A stretch of 64,000 nucleotides of DNA, from contig NC_135558.1 in NCBI RefSeq assembly GCF_964340395.1, positions 2,026,501 to 2,090,500 on the forward strand, given 5' to 3'. The DNA is from Glandiceps talaboti. Taxonomy: Eukaryota; Hemichordata; Enteropneusta; Spengelidae. Below, piece after piece: positions 24,117 through 38,840 of the stretch; positions within the stretch are counted from its first letter, which is position 1, and each line of letters opens with the position of its first letter. Position numbers and translations under genes: made by a program. The notes beneath the pieces were generated by a model. It was not told the origin of the DNA, made no database searches, and saw only the letters and a program-made list of their open reading frames with translations.

Positions 24117-27100
24117 TCTCGGTCGGTCGAAATATGACAATTAGGGTCAAGCATACTCACCAGGCCGAAATAATTGCGGTGCCATGTAGACAACCTGTTA
24201 GTCTATCGTTTTCATCGAAATGAGGTGTACTTTCCCACGCTAGGACCCACGTGATACATTTCTTCATCACTTTACCCCTATTTGGTTACTTTAAAATTGC
24301 ACTCCTGTGATAGTCTAGAGAACAATTGAAATTATACTCTGTCTGTATAATTTAGGTCTGTTCTGAAAATGAAGATATAAGCTTAGGTGTTAGCTGAAGC
24401 GTAGATGTAAATAATACAACGTTGTAATAATCGTGCCAAAATAGTTCACATTTCCAGCGTAAAAATGTAAAATCTAAGATAAAAAAAGGTTGGTGGACAC
24501 AAGAACAGTCCTCAGGCTACGGTACTAATGTTACTGTTGATTGTAAAAGTGCGTGGCGTAATTTAAAAAAATGCAATATCAACGATTACCGTCCAATCTA
24601 TTCAGCTATCCTGTGATATCATCATGTTTGCAGATCTCTTACTTTTCACATGCTGTTACGATTTCATATGATCGGCGACTTAATTAGCATATCGGGAGAC
24701 ATATACGAAGGCCAATACAATCAATCTCCCAACCCCCATACGATCACGAATGCTATCTTGAATTCAGGTGAATCTTGACGAATTAAGTTGACTCTCAACT
24801 GAGCAATCGCTCGTTTTAAACTAAACTGAAGGAATTAGTAAATAAGATAGGTACATCAATGTAGCAAAATGTTATTACACGATGTCCCATACTATCTCTT
24901 GAACCTCAAAATATGAACTCTCCCAAATTGGCAAGAATTTTGGTGGCTCTAAAATGAATAATCATTCGCTGAAATGAAATAAACGAACTGGTGAAAACAA
25001 CATACACATCACTATTTAGCAACGTACGATTGAAAATAGCTCGATGAGCGAATTGCGAATATTTGTCACCACTTTTCATATTATTAGAAGACGTGACTTA
25101 TCGCCATAAAAGTGCGTTCTTGTGCGATGTAACATCACGTGATACCAAAGTGTAGATGAGTGTTTCGGATGTGGACACTAACAACAATCGATATAGAAAC
25201 TCTTCCGTTCATTGACATTGGCCTTGAATGACGTACACGGAACTTATGAAATATTCTCTCTAGAGAGGAGAGTTCCGTGATATCACCGGACGGTATTATT
25301 TCTGTTCTTGGAATAGGTGTGGGGCCGGTTACGGTGGGGTTTGGGTGAGGCATGAAGTAGCGGAATACATCTAATATTAGTTAAAGTCTTTCACTTTAAA
25401 GAGTACATGATGTGGTCGGCAATGCGTGAATTCAGCGTACTGCCAGTTCATCCCAGTGGGAAAGTATGCCTCGTAAAGGTAACCTTACATTCGCATCATT
25501 ACGTTTTATGTTTGTTGACAAGATTTGTGAATGTCGATAAACCATAAACACTGTGTGGGTCGGAGCAGATGAATAACATCAACACACCTAGCTTGGTACT
25601 AGCGTTACGGAATGGTGATTGTCCGTCATGCTCCTTTGATGTCGGATGAGTATGCGTCATGACGTCAGAAATGAACAAATGTGGACAACCATAATTACTA
25701 CAGTACAGAACTACTACGTCACAAGTGTTATTAATTCGTTCCCTTTGGATGTCTACCATCATGGTTACAGTAGTGTATGTTCCCTCATCAGTATGGTGTA
25801 CTGTTCAAAACGTGAACACACTTTTCGAGAATGGGGGTCTCTTCACTGGAAAGAAAGAAGGGAAGGGAGAGACTGATAGCGAGGTAGAGAGACAGACAGA
25901 GAAAGGAAGACAGAGAGATGGGATGAGGGTGGGGATATATCCGAGGCCTGTCAAATGCATAGACGTATGTACATAGTATGTAAGTAGCAGGACCTTTTTT
26001 CGGCGTGGCGTAACAAAACTCGTACTTGGCCGAATATCTGCGGACATTTGTCAATCACACCAGATCATCACAGTCACCATGACGTACGCTTCGACGCACC
26101 ACGGTAGCCTACAGTCGATCACTAAGTCTAAATCTCCAGTGTAATATGTTCCTGCTGACAAAGGTAGAAATATGAATGACAGCATGTATTTTAGTGTTGG
26201 GTGTGCGGCTTATATAAACAGTGAGAACCTCGTAACCTTCGTTTTCGTAAAAATAAGTCGTAAGATGTGTAATTACGTTTGTAAGTCTTTCATAGAGACG
26301 TATACTGGAAGCTTTACAACATATACCCCAGATAAGGTTTATACACTGGAGAAATAAACATACTGCGTGGGATATTGTGACTCTCGGGAGGGCAATGACA
26401 TTATTCACTTACATTGAATATCATCACTAATTCAATAGAGCCCAAAAAATGAAAATGCTATCACAATGCTAATTTTACTTCAAAAGGGAACATATAATTT
26501 CGATTTCCATATATTTTATTGTCAAAAGAACTTTACACGGGCGTTTTCCAGTTCACCGAACAATATATGTTTCATCAGTGCTTCCATTGATTCGATGTTA
26601 CTCAGCTGGGGGTGTCTCCCAGCCTAGTGAAACGACAAGATAATATTTAGGTTACCTTTTCGATGACACCAAGCACCAGAGGAGAATTCTTAATCAAGGT
26701 AAGTAGGACAGGATATAATCGTACTGAATAGCGACTGGTGTGACCCCCTGCGACTCTGGATTTATAGCAAGGAATTATCTACACCTGTCAATCATATATA
26801 CACATTCGTCAATCCTCTGGGTGTGCTTAGGGCAGAGATCGTCGCACTCTCTAAGAAGTAAGAAAATTTCTTCCCGCATCCGGTTAAGACCTGCGGGCAT
26901 AGAATCAACCTGTACATTGCTAAATACCAACTCATGTAACGTTGTATGTTGGTCGAGCAGGTAAAAACGGAAGTCTGTCAATGATCATTTCTACGCAAGC
27001 GTGCAGTGAACTTAACGGACTGTACCCCATTCTCGTCGGTGTGTGAAAAGATATACACACAATACATGATGGATAAGGTAGTAAAACAAGGGAAACAATA

Positions 27101-27470
27101 CAAGTCGTTCAAGAAATGAACTTGAAGAATGTCAAATATTACATCCGGGCATGGAAGACAATAGATGACATTCCATTATTGAATCGTAGCATTGACCCTG
27201 GAGTAAACTCACTGTCAGTTATTGTGTATGTCAAATTAAATTGTCACACCTCACAATGTGTCACCGCCAACATCTGACTGTTCATACATCAGCACTGCTA
27301 TATTGCAACCAAGGAAAGCGGAAATACGTTGGTGGAGGGTTTATGGATAAAGTGATTGACCACATTTTCCTCGATTAAAGAGGAACACCACTCCAGGAAA
27401 AATATGTTTGTATTTTCATAAACTTTGGTTCTGGGGCAACATTTCATTCATAATGATGCATACATAATGA
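24117..27470. other. no gene; one CSL octamer
   Basis: About 3.3 kb without a recognisable exon. TTCCCACG at 24232-24239 is a minus-strand CSL octamer. A purine-rich patch with GAGA/CAGA lies at 25850-25920. Confidence 0.5.
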
Positions 27471-27561
27471 TGCATACACACATACATACATACATACATA
27501 CATACATACATACATACATACATACATACATACATACATACATACATACATACATACATAC
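27471..27561. repeat. (CATA)n microsatellite
   Basis: About 20 CATA units preceded by two copies of taatgatgcata. Confidence 0.96.
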
Positions 27562-29651
27562 ACTGAAATGATCATTCGCAAAGGCTTTAAAGGCAAATTC
27601 TTCATCAATTTCATTCAAACTAAAAGTAATACATGAGAAAGAAACGATTCGTAACTATCGCAGTGGTAAACGCACATGTTGTGAAGAAGAAGGCTCTTCA
27701 GCAAAAGACGATTAATAACTTTGCCTCCAAGAAGTAACCATTGATCTCTGATAAATCCATCATTATAATCCATCATGATCCGATCTCAATAATGAACCAC
27801 AGCAGACGGTCAGACATACTGACCCCTCTTACAATTTGCTCTAAACACGTCAGGTGTGATGAAAAATGACTATTATCGAAAGTTACTAATCTTATAATAC
27901 AGTATTGTCGTCTGTGGCTGAAAAAGATTACTGTTACGGTGACAAGTGAAGCCTCAAAGTACTTGTACGAAACGAAATAGTCTCCGTACTGATGCACCAG
28001 TCATCTCTCACCCATGTTTTCCTTTTGTGTTCTACACGTTTATGTCAGATCATTAAAATTCCGTGCCAGGAACGAGTGAATTTGGAGTCGTTGTTTTAAA
28101 CGTTAGGAACAACAGGTACAGATGATAAGGGGACTTGGAGTGATTACAAATGATCTCGGAATACTCTTACGAGTTTAATTTATCATTCGTTGCCGCCACT
28201 AAAATATTCTGGCGTCTTGAGATTTGTAATAAGCTTTAAGAAAATGACAGACTGGGTGATTTCACCGTGAATCCCGATGTGCCATTTGTCAAACTAGACC
28301 TAATCCCCCTCGAAATCAACCCAATATAATATGCAAATAATATGTAAATTACATGTAAATTATATGCGTAATATTACGCACCATTAACATGTATATGAAC
28401 AACTACTCCAGTGTAGGTGTGGTTCGCTCTCAAGGACAAACAAAACGAAATATTTCCCTTGAGCAAAAACCAGACCTGGTCAGGCTATTTTCCAAAACTG
28501 AGAATAACAAACTTTTATCCTGCATTATAAATTACTGCAACAAGAGAGGCAGACAGACAGAGTGAATGAAAGAGACAGAAACAGACAGAGATGGGGGGAG
28601 GTGACGGAAAGTGGGGGAGGGAGGACGTTTTGTCTACAGCCGCAATGGGTTTATAAACAGTTTACAATTATGCTGCATTTAGAGAGAGAGTGTACATTCG
28701 TACCAACATTACTCGCTTTCGGAGGCACGGTCAATATATTATACAAGCAAGATTACGTGCCCCTTTAGAAGGACTTGTGGAAAGTCAATACGTAGTCACA
28801 GTCATAGAGACGAAAAACCAACAGCACAATATTGATCCGAATAACTGACTTTTTCATCAAACCATGTACAAGGGGAGGTTGACATAGCACATAATATATT
28901 GACTTTTAGTGGTCTATCGGTCACCTGTAAAAACAATTAGAAGGATAAAATTGTCCTGGAACTCGTAGAATGTTGTCACGTTGTGCTTAGTAGCAAAACA
29001 TTACAGATACGCACGCCAACTATGCCATTTTACCAGACGTTGATTGTGTTCATGACAAGTTGAAGAAGTATTAATTACCAACTGTTGACAACCCGGGTCA
29101 AAGGTCAGATCAATTGCACCGCCATCACTTGAACTTCAGTCTAAATGTATATGAACATTTCAGTTTGCATATTAGCATCCAGTAAATAAACAACAGTGAA
29201 GGCAGAAAGTTTAAAGTTTTTCTAGGATCCAATACTAGTAAAACCATTTTAAAAAAATTGTTTTAAAGAACCTAAATGTAATTTTCAAAACAAAACAAAC
29301 AAAAGCACCCAAATACTAAAGAGAGTCGTGCTTAAAATTTTAGTGTACCTCGGATACCAATTTGCCTGAAAATAAAACAAATCAAATCTCTCCAAACATT
29401 ACCACAGGAAAGATTGTCCCTGGTCCTTTTAAAATAAAAGTTTCGTTTTCAAGGAATCGACAAAACTTCAATGTGATTGTATTTTTCCAGTGATTGTATT
29501 TTTCCATAGAGTTAACAGTTGGGGCAGCGACATTGGTTTCTAAAATGTTTGGTTTTTAATATCACTTTGACCTATATATAAAAGATTAATACGATGACCC
29601 CTGATTGTAGTTTTCGTGAACAAAGTGACGGCAAAAGGTGAGGCTTACTTT
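27562..29651. other. no gene seen; DR1 motif
   Basis: No recognisable gene. GGGTCA-A-AGGTCA at 29095-29107 is a consensus DR1 nuclear-receptor element. TGCGTAATATTACGCA at 28365-28380 is a perfect palindrome without flanking duplication. Confidence 0.4.
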
Positions 29652-29696
29652 ACGAAACCTTAGACCATCAAACAATTTGATGGTCTGAGACGAAAC
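29652..29696. mobile_element. palindromic mini-insertion with 7-bp TSD (ACGAAAC)
   Basis: A 31-bp hairpin at 29659-29689 has 14-bp arms, CTTAGACCATCAAA and TTTGATGGTCTGAG (one G-T pair), around CAA. It is flanked by exact ACGAAAC at 29652-29658 and 29690-29696. Member of the CTYAGACCA set. Confidence 0.75.
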
Positions 29697-31473
29697 CGAT
29701 GTATTTACATATATTCGTATATGGGATTGAGTAAATGTGAGCACAATGACGTCATCGCATATGTGTCTAGAAAATACAAGATACCTATTTCCCATACACT
29801 CTACAAGACTAACAGCAAACCGTTTCGTTAAAAATATACAGTCACGTGGTTGGCATCTAAAATACGCCTAGTTTGAGTCTGTCGTATATGTGGGAATTCA
29901 TCTTCTACAGAATGGTTAAAATATGTAAATATGTTCAAATGTTAGTTTTACATTAACTTCTATCTCGTCGTCTAGTGGCCTGAAACCACTTTGATCATTT
30001 GAGAATAATATGTTTTTTATGAGAACGGACAAATGTGTCTGGTACGCGAAATTGACTCGTTCATATCACGACGGTGGCCGCACCTGGCTTGCACCTTCCA
30101 AAATACCAACCTTGTTGTTCAGGTTCTCAGGACTCCACTGTGAAAGACGCGTTATTAGAAACAAAGTTGGACCCCGCGGCTTAACCATTCCGTGTATTCA
30201 TTGTAAAGGCATTCCTATTTGTGCAACTACGTGTATGAAATCATCGGTCAGCGGAGATACCACTCGTCGCTATTGCTGCTCTTGTTCGCCTATGTATGGG
30301 TGTGTGTGCATGACTGTCTTTTCAACGCGTGTGTGTGTAAGACTAAGTGTTTTCGTATTGATCACTATCTTGTGTTAGAACAGCTTTGGCGGTATGGTAG
30401 TCTGCGCTACCCCACAGTTACGTATTCATGTACATTTGTTAAGGTAAAGGTATCGGCCAGGGCGACCTGAGAAACCCCATCCCATGCCTTGACCCTGTTA
30501 TTAAAGCAGGTCACTTATACATGCATTGTTCAATCTGTCTAGTCGTTTGCCTATAGTCATTATAACGTAAATCAATACACAGAAAAATCAAGCTGTGTAC
30601 ATGTAATCTCAAGGCTTTTTTACGGCGTTTTTGTTCATCTTGTGGGAGATCCGTTCATGTGTCTGTTGTAATTAAAGTACTCTAGAAATAGTCGTTAGAA
30701 GGCGTGAGAACAAAGACGAATAGCACAACCAAGGTCTAAAATATTGCTGGATGTATATGTCAGATGCCGAAGAGGAACTACATGGTGCTTTATTAGGGAA
30801 ATGGGATATCAAAAATCTGGAACATTCATTCCCTATGTCACGTTCGATGGTTTCTACATACCTATATACGTCATCAAATTTGAGAAACGCATGTCTGGCT
30901 TATTTTTTTCATTTTTTTTTCAGTTCCAAAACAACGACAATTTTGACCTCTGAATGCATACGTAATAGCAGTCTCGCCAAACGACACATGTATTTTGATA
31001 ACGCCTTCAATGTTTGAATTATTTAAAAAACCTAAATTGTATTCCAAATCACCTAACAATAGCTCATGCAAAGAAAAGAAGCAGTGTTGGTAAAAATTTT
31101 GTTGTGGCAGACGATGAAATTTAGCAATTATTTAATAACACGGTGTTTGTACAGCCAGATAATACCAGATGTAAACTGAATGCCTAGCATAAGGGGCATA
31201 GACACACAATCAGAATACAACGTTCTGAGCTTCCACGTAATGTAATAAGGTTTCAACATGTTTAATGTAATTGGAATACTCCTTAATTGGTAAATTGAGT
31301 TCATTATGCAAATATTTTGTAGGTCATAGGATACATTTTTGTCTATAGTGTCTGAACAACTTGAATGTAACAGTAAGCTTTTTGTCGAGGCATAACATTC
31401 TGTTTCAGGTTAACTGGTTTCTACTGTATACACCATTCTTTACTGCATAAAGCAGACGATTTTATTTTAACTA
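29697..31473. other. no gene; one CSL-type octamer
   Basis: TGTGGGAA at 29889-29896. The 122-codon frame at 30010-30378 is Cys-rich near its end but resembles no family I know and is within chance length. Confidence 0.45.
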
Positions 31474-31522
31474 CACTGTCCTCAGACCACTAACGAATTA
31501 TTTTAGTGGTCTGAGCACTGTC
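31474..31522. mobile_element. palindromic mini-insertion with 7-bp TSD (CACTGTC)
   Basis: A 35-bp hairpin at 31481-31515 has perfect 13-bp arms (CTCAGACCACTAA and complement) and a 9-nt loop. Exact CACTGTC copies flank it at 31474-31480 and 31516-31522. Confidence 0.75.
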
Positions 31523-32290
<768 letters not shown>

Positions 32291-33112
32291 TTTTCATTCT
32301 GAGGACAAAGGTTATCACTACCATCCAATGATGCGTATGTTAAAAAGCGCCATAAGAATTGGGTGTGATATGCTTTGTAAACGTGGCTGATTCAAATAAT
32401 ATTCTGTTGGTAACAAGAGTCAAAACAATGTCTAGTGTAATGTTTTTGATAACTCATTATTTGTTATCTTTGAAACTGACCCGTATATAATTGTTAAAAT
32501 GGTGCTAATAGCTCCTCTGCGTGATCTACTCACTAGACTACGCCCGCTGAGATAATGGTGTTCAGAAAAATACTAATTAGCCGGTTAGCTGAATTTGTTT
32601 GACGAAGTATTTTCTCAGGCGTTGTCAATAGGGCGTGAAATATGATTGGCGAGTCGTGAGATAGCAGGCGAGAATGTGAAATAAACATGCCGTTTGTGTA
32701 TGTTAATTAGCGTATTAATAAGGGAATGATTACTGGGTTATAATAACTGTGCTATTTGGACATCTTTCTTTGTTGTTGTCTCACTTTTGAGGTGTTCTGT
32801 GTAATGGTCATTTCATGATATCGTGCCTTTAGTGATGAACACGAGTACAATCATATACTGACCATAACTATCTATCGTCATCAAATTCCTGACCTCTTAG
32901 GGGCTAAAATATGACACATAGTGTAGGCCTACTTTGGATTACGATTAAAACATTTAGGTGTGAAAAAATATTTGTTTGTAGAAGCTTTACAAAAAGTTAG
33001 TCCAGTCCAAGGAAGAATCCGATGTAATCCTTACGGCTACACTGATAAGATAACACTAACATGAGAACTTGGAATTTGACACCCTAGCCCGTTTTGCTGC
33101 TTGTCAAATAAT

Positions 33113-33146
33113 GGTACACCATAGACCCTACATGAAATGGGTATAC
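33113..33146. mobile_element. possible one-sided footprint (CATAGACCCTAC end)
   Basis: CATAGACCCTACATGAAATG (33120-33139) starts with the same 12 bp as the 15033 hairpin and lies between GGTACAC and GGTATAC, 6 of 7 identical. The second arm is missing apart from a terminal ATG. The remainder of 32288-33494 shows no gene. Confidence 0.35.
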
Positions 33147-33494
33147 TAACGTTGATTGCAATGAAGTCAGAGGTCAAAGATTGACAATTCGTAGGAAACT
33201 ACAACTTTTCAAATATATGGCGTTCAAATACTTCTTGAATACATTTGCACTATTTTTTTAATATTATTGCACGCGTTGTGTTGCTGGAACGATGAAGACG
33301 TATACTGCAAGAAGCCGACGTCAACTTCATATGGCATTGCCCAGAAAGGTGTTTGTATATCCACGAAGCGTGCGTGATATTATGAGAAATGTTCGACATT
33401 TGACTGGAGGCAAAAGACTATCTTTACTATAATCGTCTAATTAGAAGTTGTGTCGTAGTTATTTATTACAGTATAAAGCTATTAAGCAATACAT

Positions 33495-33721
33495 GTTAAT
33501 AACACAGGGGCACGTAGTACTGCTTAAATTGCCGTTTTCTTTGGAAAATATCGTACGAATCCTGCTGCTACAAAATGTATCAATCTCTATACTATACTAG
33601 TAGAAATATTAACTCTTTTCTCCTTACAGGTAAGACTACATGGTCAAAAGGTTGTTATATTTAGTCTGTAGACCTGGAAAACATCAATCTATGAAATATT
33701 ACACGCCCCTATGGTTAATGA
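33495..33721 (+). mobile_element. hAT-like MITE, copy 1 (211 bp)
   Basis: The element spans 33503-33713. The TIRs read CACAGGGGCACGTAGTA on the left and, as reverse complement, CATAGGGGCGTGTAATA on the right. It is flanked by 8-bp GTTAATAA (33495-33502) and GTTAATGA (33714-33721), 7 of 8 identical. An 8-bp duplication with CA-type ends fits the hAT superfamily. There is no coding capacity. A second copy lies inverted at 38634-38832. Confidence 0.75.
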
Positions 33722-34797
33722 AACCACTTTGCAACTCGTTACGAATACTACATTTTGGACGTTTTTGGCGGGAAACATTTTCTGTAGCCTATGATTGAAA
33801 TTGTTTTGTAGTATGGGGATCCAGATTTGTGTATTTATAATAAAGTGAACGTTCCCGCGCAGACTTTCGTCAGTGTTGTATTCATTGTTCTTTTCTTCCG
33901 TTCACCGAGAAAGAATTTACCACCACCACAGTCCTTCTATCACCACTCAAAGTATGTAGCATTGGGCGAATAACGACTATCATTATAAACACTACATTGT
34001 AAGCTATTCCATCAACAACTTGGAACCATTCTTGAGTCGACCCGCCGTGGGTATTTTTTGTAGAGGACCTATTTAACCACCGCAAATAATACTAAATAAA
34101 AGTGACTTTGCTTTGTTAGGGTTTCATAAAAAGTAAACTGTAAGGGGCAATAGAATGCGAGCTGGGCGGAAAAGGAGGTTATTGTGTCCCAGTAACACAA
34201 AGACAGCTGGTTGTAGTTCACAATACGTGGTAAAAGAAAAGACGAACCAACAATAAGTTTACACTGGGAGACGCACGAGGTTTCAAAATCCCATGCTCGG
34301 ATCGCATTGTCTCAAATATTCATGAGGAGCTGAACTTCTTTGAGTGGTCGTGGTTGGCCATTCTTTCTATTCTCGGGCGGCGTGAATGGCCTTAAGTCCC
34401 CATGTTCTTGGAATGTTCTCAGGCTAAAGTCAGAAGAGAAAATAACTCAAGAAGAATTTCCATGGGAACACTTGTTCGGACACGTAACTGGAATTGTCCA
34501 TTTTGTGTTTTCGCATATGCTGATTTGCATGGCTGTGGGAAAAAATGACTTTTCTCATGAAATTGAATATTATACAGTAATACCGCATAAAAACAAGGCT
34601 TACTGACAGTGTGTAACCGGATGGCTCATCCGTGTGACAAGTTATATATTGTCAATTGAAGTGTGATCCAAGTTTCAGTGAATGCTACTGCATTGTAGCA
34701 TATGTTTTACTGGCAGTTAAGATAAATCACATGGCTTTGTCACGACTTTGGTGTAGATGCAAACTAAAGTTTAAAGATCCACTGGAAAATATAAACA
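33722..34797. other. no gene; one CSL-type octamer
   Basis: TGTGGGAA at 34534-34541. Chance frames only. Confidence 0.45.
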
Positions 34798-34994
<197 letters not shown>

Positions 34995-35490
34995 AGAATG
35001 GAAGAGAGAATGACAAAAAGGTGTTAGAGAGTGGGTGAGTTGGAGTTAGAGTTAGAGTTTTGCTGTTCAAACCATTGAAAATGTAATAGATGTTTCACTG
35101 GGGATTTCACTCACTCAGTTCACGGCAGGGAAATAAATCGATAATGACCATAAAAAATGTTTAGATAAATGACAATACATGGTTTATCATGACCCAAAAA
35201 TAAGGGGAATTGCAATGCATTATGAAAAACATACCACTGCTTAAGAGAATGTGTTTCCATGACAACAACGGTTCAACGTTTTCAGTTTGAATGTGATGAT
35301 CATGATTTCTCTATCACAGAATATACGGGGGGGGGGGCACACAATGCGCATGGAGATGAGAAATTTCAAACTACATGTAGCAGATGTAAAAACTGAATTT
35401 GAGAAGTGTTCCGGTCACTTGCTATATCTGTACTCATTAAATGATATAGCCACGTATCTGTAGCTGTCACCCCTCAGATTGCCACCCCGC

Positions 35491-35660
35491 TATGGGTATA
35501 TCAGGCCTGTACTGTAAATACCTGGTCAATATATTCACCCATTATGGGTATATCAGGCCTGTACTGTGAATACCTGGTCAAAATGGTCACCCCACTAGTA
35601 TATGGGTATACCAGCTGAGGCCTATACTGCTTCAAATTTCTGGTCAAAATATATAGTCAC
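35491..35660. repeat. three diverged copies of a ~52-58 bp unit
   Basis: tatgggtatatcaggcctgtact...acctggtcaa starts at 35491, 35543 and 35601. The third copy carries insertions. No gene is seen between 34995 and 35490. Confidence 0.85.
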
Positions 35661-38625
35661 CCAAATACGGGGCCACAGTCCTAACCAGTGTGAACAATCG
35701 GTATACATAACAGTACAAATCTACTGTTGCGGGTAGAATGGAAGAAGGGGGGAGGGGGGGGGGAGACGTCGAGTACTAGTATATGTAGCCAAACTTTTCC
35801 AGGTACCAGCATAAATTTGAAGAAACCGTTTGACAAATAAAACAATGAATACAAAACAATGATGTGAATTTTTTAACTACCACGACTTTTCAGTGTGATC
35901 GTAAAGTTACTGGTACTTTTCGTGTTACGGGATTAGTTAAATATGACAAACGATAAACTAGCTTTAAGACTCGGTTGTCGTTTGTTCTTCTGATAGTGCT
36001 ATAAATGTAAACCTCTTCCCATAAAGTTGAACGCACCTTCAATTTTATTTCCAAAAACAATAACACTAAGCCCTTTGCCTATACGAATTAACTATCCAAC
36101 GAATTGATATAGCGGAAAATTTAGTATTTCTGAAAGAAGTATATGGTCATACATACTCTGTAGCTATCTGCTTTCAGGCGTTTCTTTGTGTTTGGGGATC
36201 CGGGGTTAGACTGGGCATGGATGTATTATAGGCTCCTAATGCATGCATGGACTGGGTTAGTTTTGTTTGATATAAAGAACGGTTTCTTTGTTACTCTAGT
36301 AAATTTTAACACATTTTATAAGCACACCGCAGTGATCGCGAATTGTATATTTATAACATCCAATGGAACGATTTTCAACGAAAACACTGTAAGCTTTTAA
36401 AGTATTTGTTCGTCTTATCAATATACATAAAATAAAATCTCAGTCGTATCTACCTTCTCCCCCCCTCCTCTTTTTCTTCCTGGTGTGAATTGATGGGGGG
36501 GGGGGGGGTTACACGACTGGGCTAAGCGCTCAACTATAAAGAAAGCCTTCTACTTCTAGTGTTACATTTCACTTTGAAAGATCTTTCACAATTAGTATAT
36601 AGGTTTTGGAAAAAAAAGTGTTCACTAGTTCATGGAAAAGTTTTTTTCGGTGAATATTAAATTGGAGATGATGGCTGTACCCACTAAATGTATGTGTGAG
36701 TCCATGCTCGACAAGTGCCCCAAAGCAGTCACATCCAATACACGTCCACTGTATGTCAATGTAAACACACGTTGGGAGTGAATGTCGTACTATTGTAAAC
36801 GGAAACAGAACACGCGTCGGTGCGATGACTTCGGGGTTGGGCAGATGAGAAACAGTAACTGTGTCCTTCCCAAGCGAATGCGGAAACACAGATCGAAGGA
36901 TACGTAGTTGAAGAATTGATGAGTACGTACGTTGGCATCACACACAAGTTCTATTGTGTGCTTTTGTCATATTTGTCCTGTCATGCGTTGTGTGTTAATA
37001 TCATATAGTGCTATAATGTAAACAGAACTTGCTTTAATTACCATAATTGGTTGTCTCAATATTGACTAATGTACATTTCGTATCGGATCGATTACTCGGT
37101 ATATAAAATGAAAACGATCGTATGCGCATTGATAGATAAGAAAGGGAGTATTTTAAAAACTTTCCATAGAACGGACTCAGATGCAAAGATTTCTCACGAA
37201 CAGAAAGCGCAGATGGAAGCACTTTTGAAAGTAAATGAATATTTACGGCCAAATTTAAGCACCAATCCATGGTGTGTCTCTATCAAGAGTGAGACAATAC
37301 CTGCCATTGAACGTTTAGTATGAACTGTAATTAGCCCAAGGGCAGACCAGCGATATTCAAAGTTTTATCAAAGTTAACACGATACGTTACAAAGGCTACA
37401 CAGTTTTGAAATTTGTAATCTGGAGATTTAGAAAGACCTGCGGCTTTTAAAGAGGCAAACTTTCAAAATAATAGCGGGTATTGACGTTGTATAAATATTA
37501 ATGTATGCAAATGAAGTTAATGGCTGGGAATGGAGTGTAACTTTAGATCTACAGAAAATTACGCGCGATCGACAGGAAATTGATCTTGAAACGAACATGG
37601 GTGGTTGGAGTGTTATGAACGTGGGAAACTGCAGGGAATGGTTTCGATAGAGCGTTGACACGCGATGGGTTTGCAATGAAATAAATACATTAGCGTCCAT
37701 AGCCATTATCAAAATTGTTGAAACTGTATTTTATAAACAGTTCATTTGTGCGGATTTTGAGTATTGACCCAGTATTGAAAAGTCACATTTTTATTTAGTA
37801 AGAGGAGCTAGCGACTGTTGATATTCATACATTTTTGTATTGCATTTATTCTTAGTAGAAGCTAATGAACACATGTTGCGAAAATGGTCTTTGGTCGATC
37901 TTTGCGTATACATACATGTATGTATTGTGTGGTGAATTTAAACGGACAAAAAAAGAGTCCGCATTTTTTCCGCATACAATGAGAAACCAAGAAATACACA
38001 CGATGTCGTGTTTTCGCTATATTTTATTTTAAGTTCACTTAATATCGGTTTGTGTACAGCATTGAACTGGAAAAAGTTACTTTCCAACTTTTGTGATATT
38101 ATATAGTGCATCTCTACAACTTTATTGTCAACTACAGTCAGTAAGAATTAGGAATCATGTAACAAACTCGGCACCTTTGTTCGAAAAAGGGACATCTCTA
38201 GTTTGAACTCTGTCTAGTGAAACCGTAGTTTTTTGAATCCTATGGGTTCTGTATTTTTAAAGAAAGTTGCGCGGCACAAAGACGCAAAAATATGCCTTTT
38301 CATTGCCTAGGTTTTAAAACCTTCTAAATACAATCGTGATAAGATAATATAAACCACATTTTAATACTGTAACTCATTTGATAAGAGGAGAAGGTATTGT
38401 TTTCACAACAAATAATACGAGAATACGTCTACATTGTAGATGAAAGTTCTCGTACTTTCCCATGTTGTAAAAAATTAACTTTTTTCCAAAGCATTCGCGT
38501 TATTTCTTTCCTAGTACACTGTGAACTGCTGTAACTTGATGCACATATACGGTCTAATCACTGACTCTAACATGACGTTGCGTAGAACAACATACATGTA
38601 CTCCATTTCGGATGGAAATAATGTC
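35661..38625. other. no gene; one CSL octamer
   Basis: About 3 kb with normal CpG content and several poly-G runs but no convincing exon. CGTGGGAA occurs at 37620-37627. An imperfect hairpin with TACGAGAA/TTCTCGTA ends lies at about 38416-38455, without target duplication. Confidence 0.5.
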
Positions 38626-38840
38626 GATCCATCCATAGGGGCGTGTAATATTTCATAGATTGTTGTTTTCCAGGTCTACAGACTAAATATAACAACCTTT
38701 TGACTAATATATATTCCTACCTGTAAGGAGAAAAGAGAGTATATTTCTACAATTGATATATTTGTAGCAGCAATATTCGTATGATATTTTCCTAAGAAAA
38801 CGACAATCTAAGCAATAATACATGCCCCTGTGGATCCACC
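38626..38840 (-). mobile_element. hAT-like MITE, copy 2 (199 bp, inverted)
   Basis: The element spans 38634-38832 and is the reverse complement of the MITE at 33503. Its ends are CATAGGGGCGTGTAATA and, as reverse complement, CACAGGGGCATGTATTA. The flanks are GATCCATC (38626-38633) and GATCCACC (38833-38840), 7 of 8 identical. Internal similarity to copy 1 is high, with substitutions and small gaps. Confidence 0.75.

Noticed and set aside
30010-30378. 122-codon Cys-containing frame
   Set aside because: The cysteines have no recognisable spacing, there is no family match, no splice context was supported, and the length is within chance.
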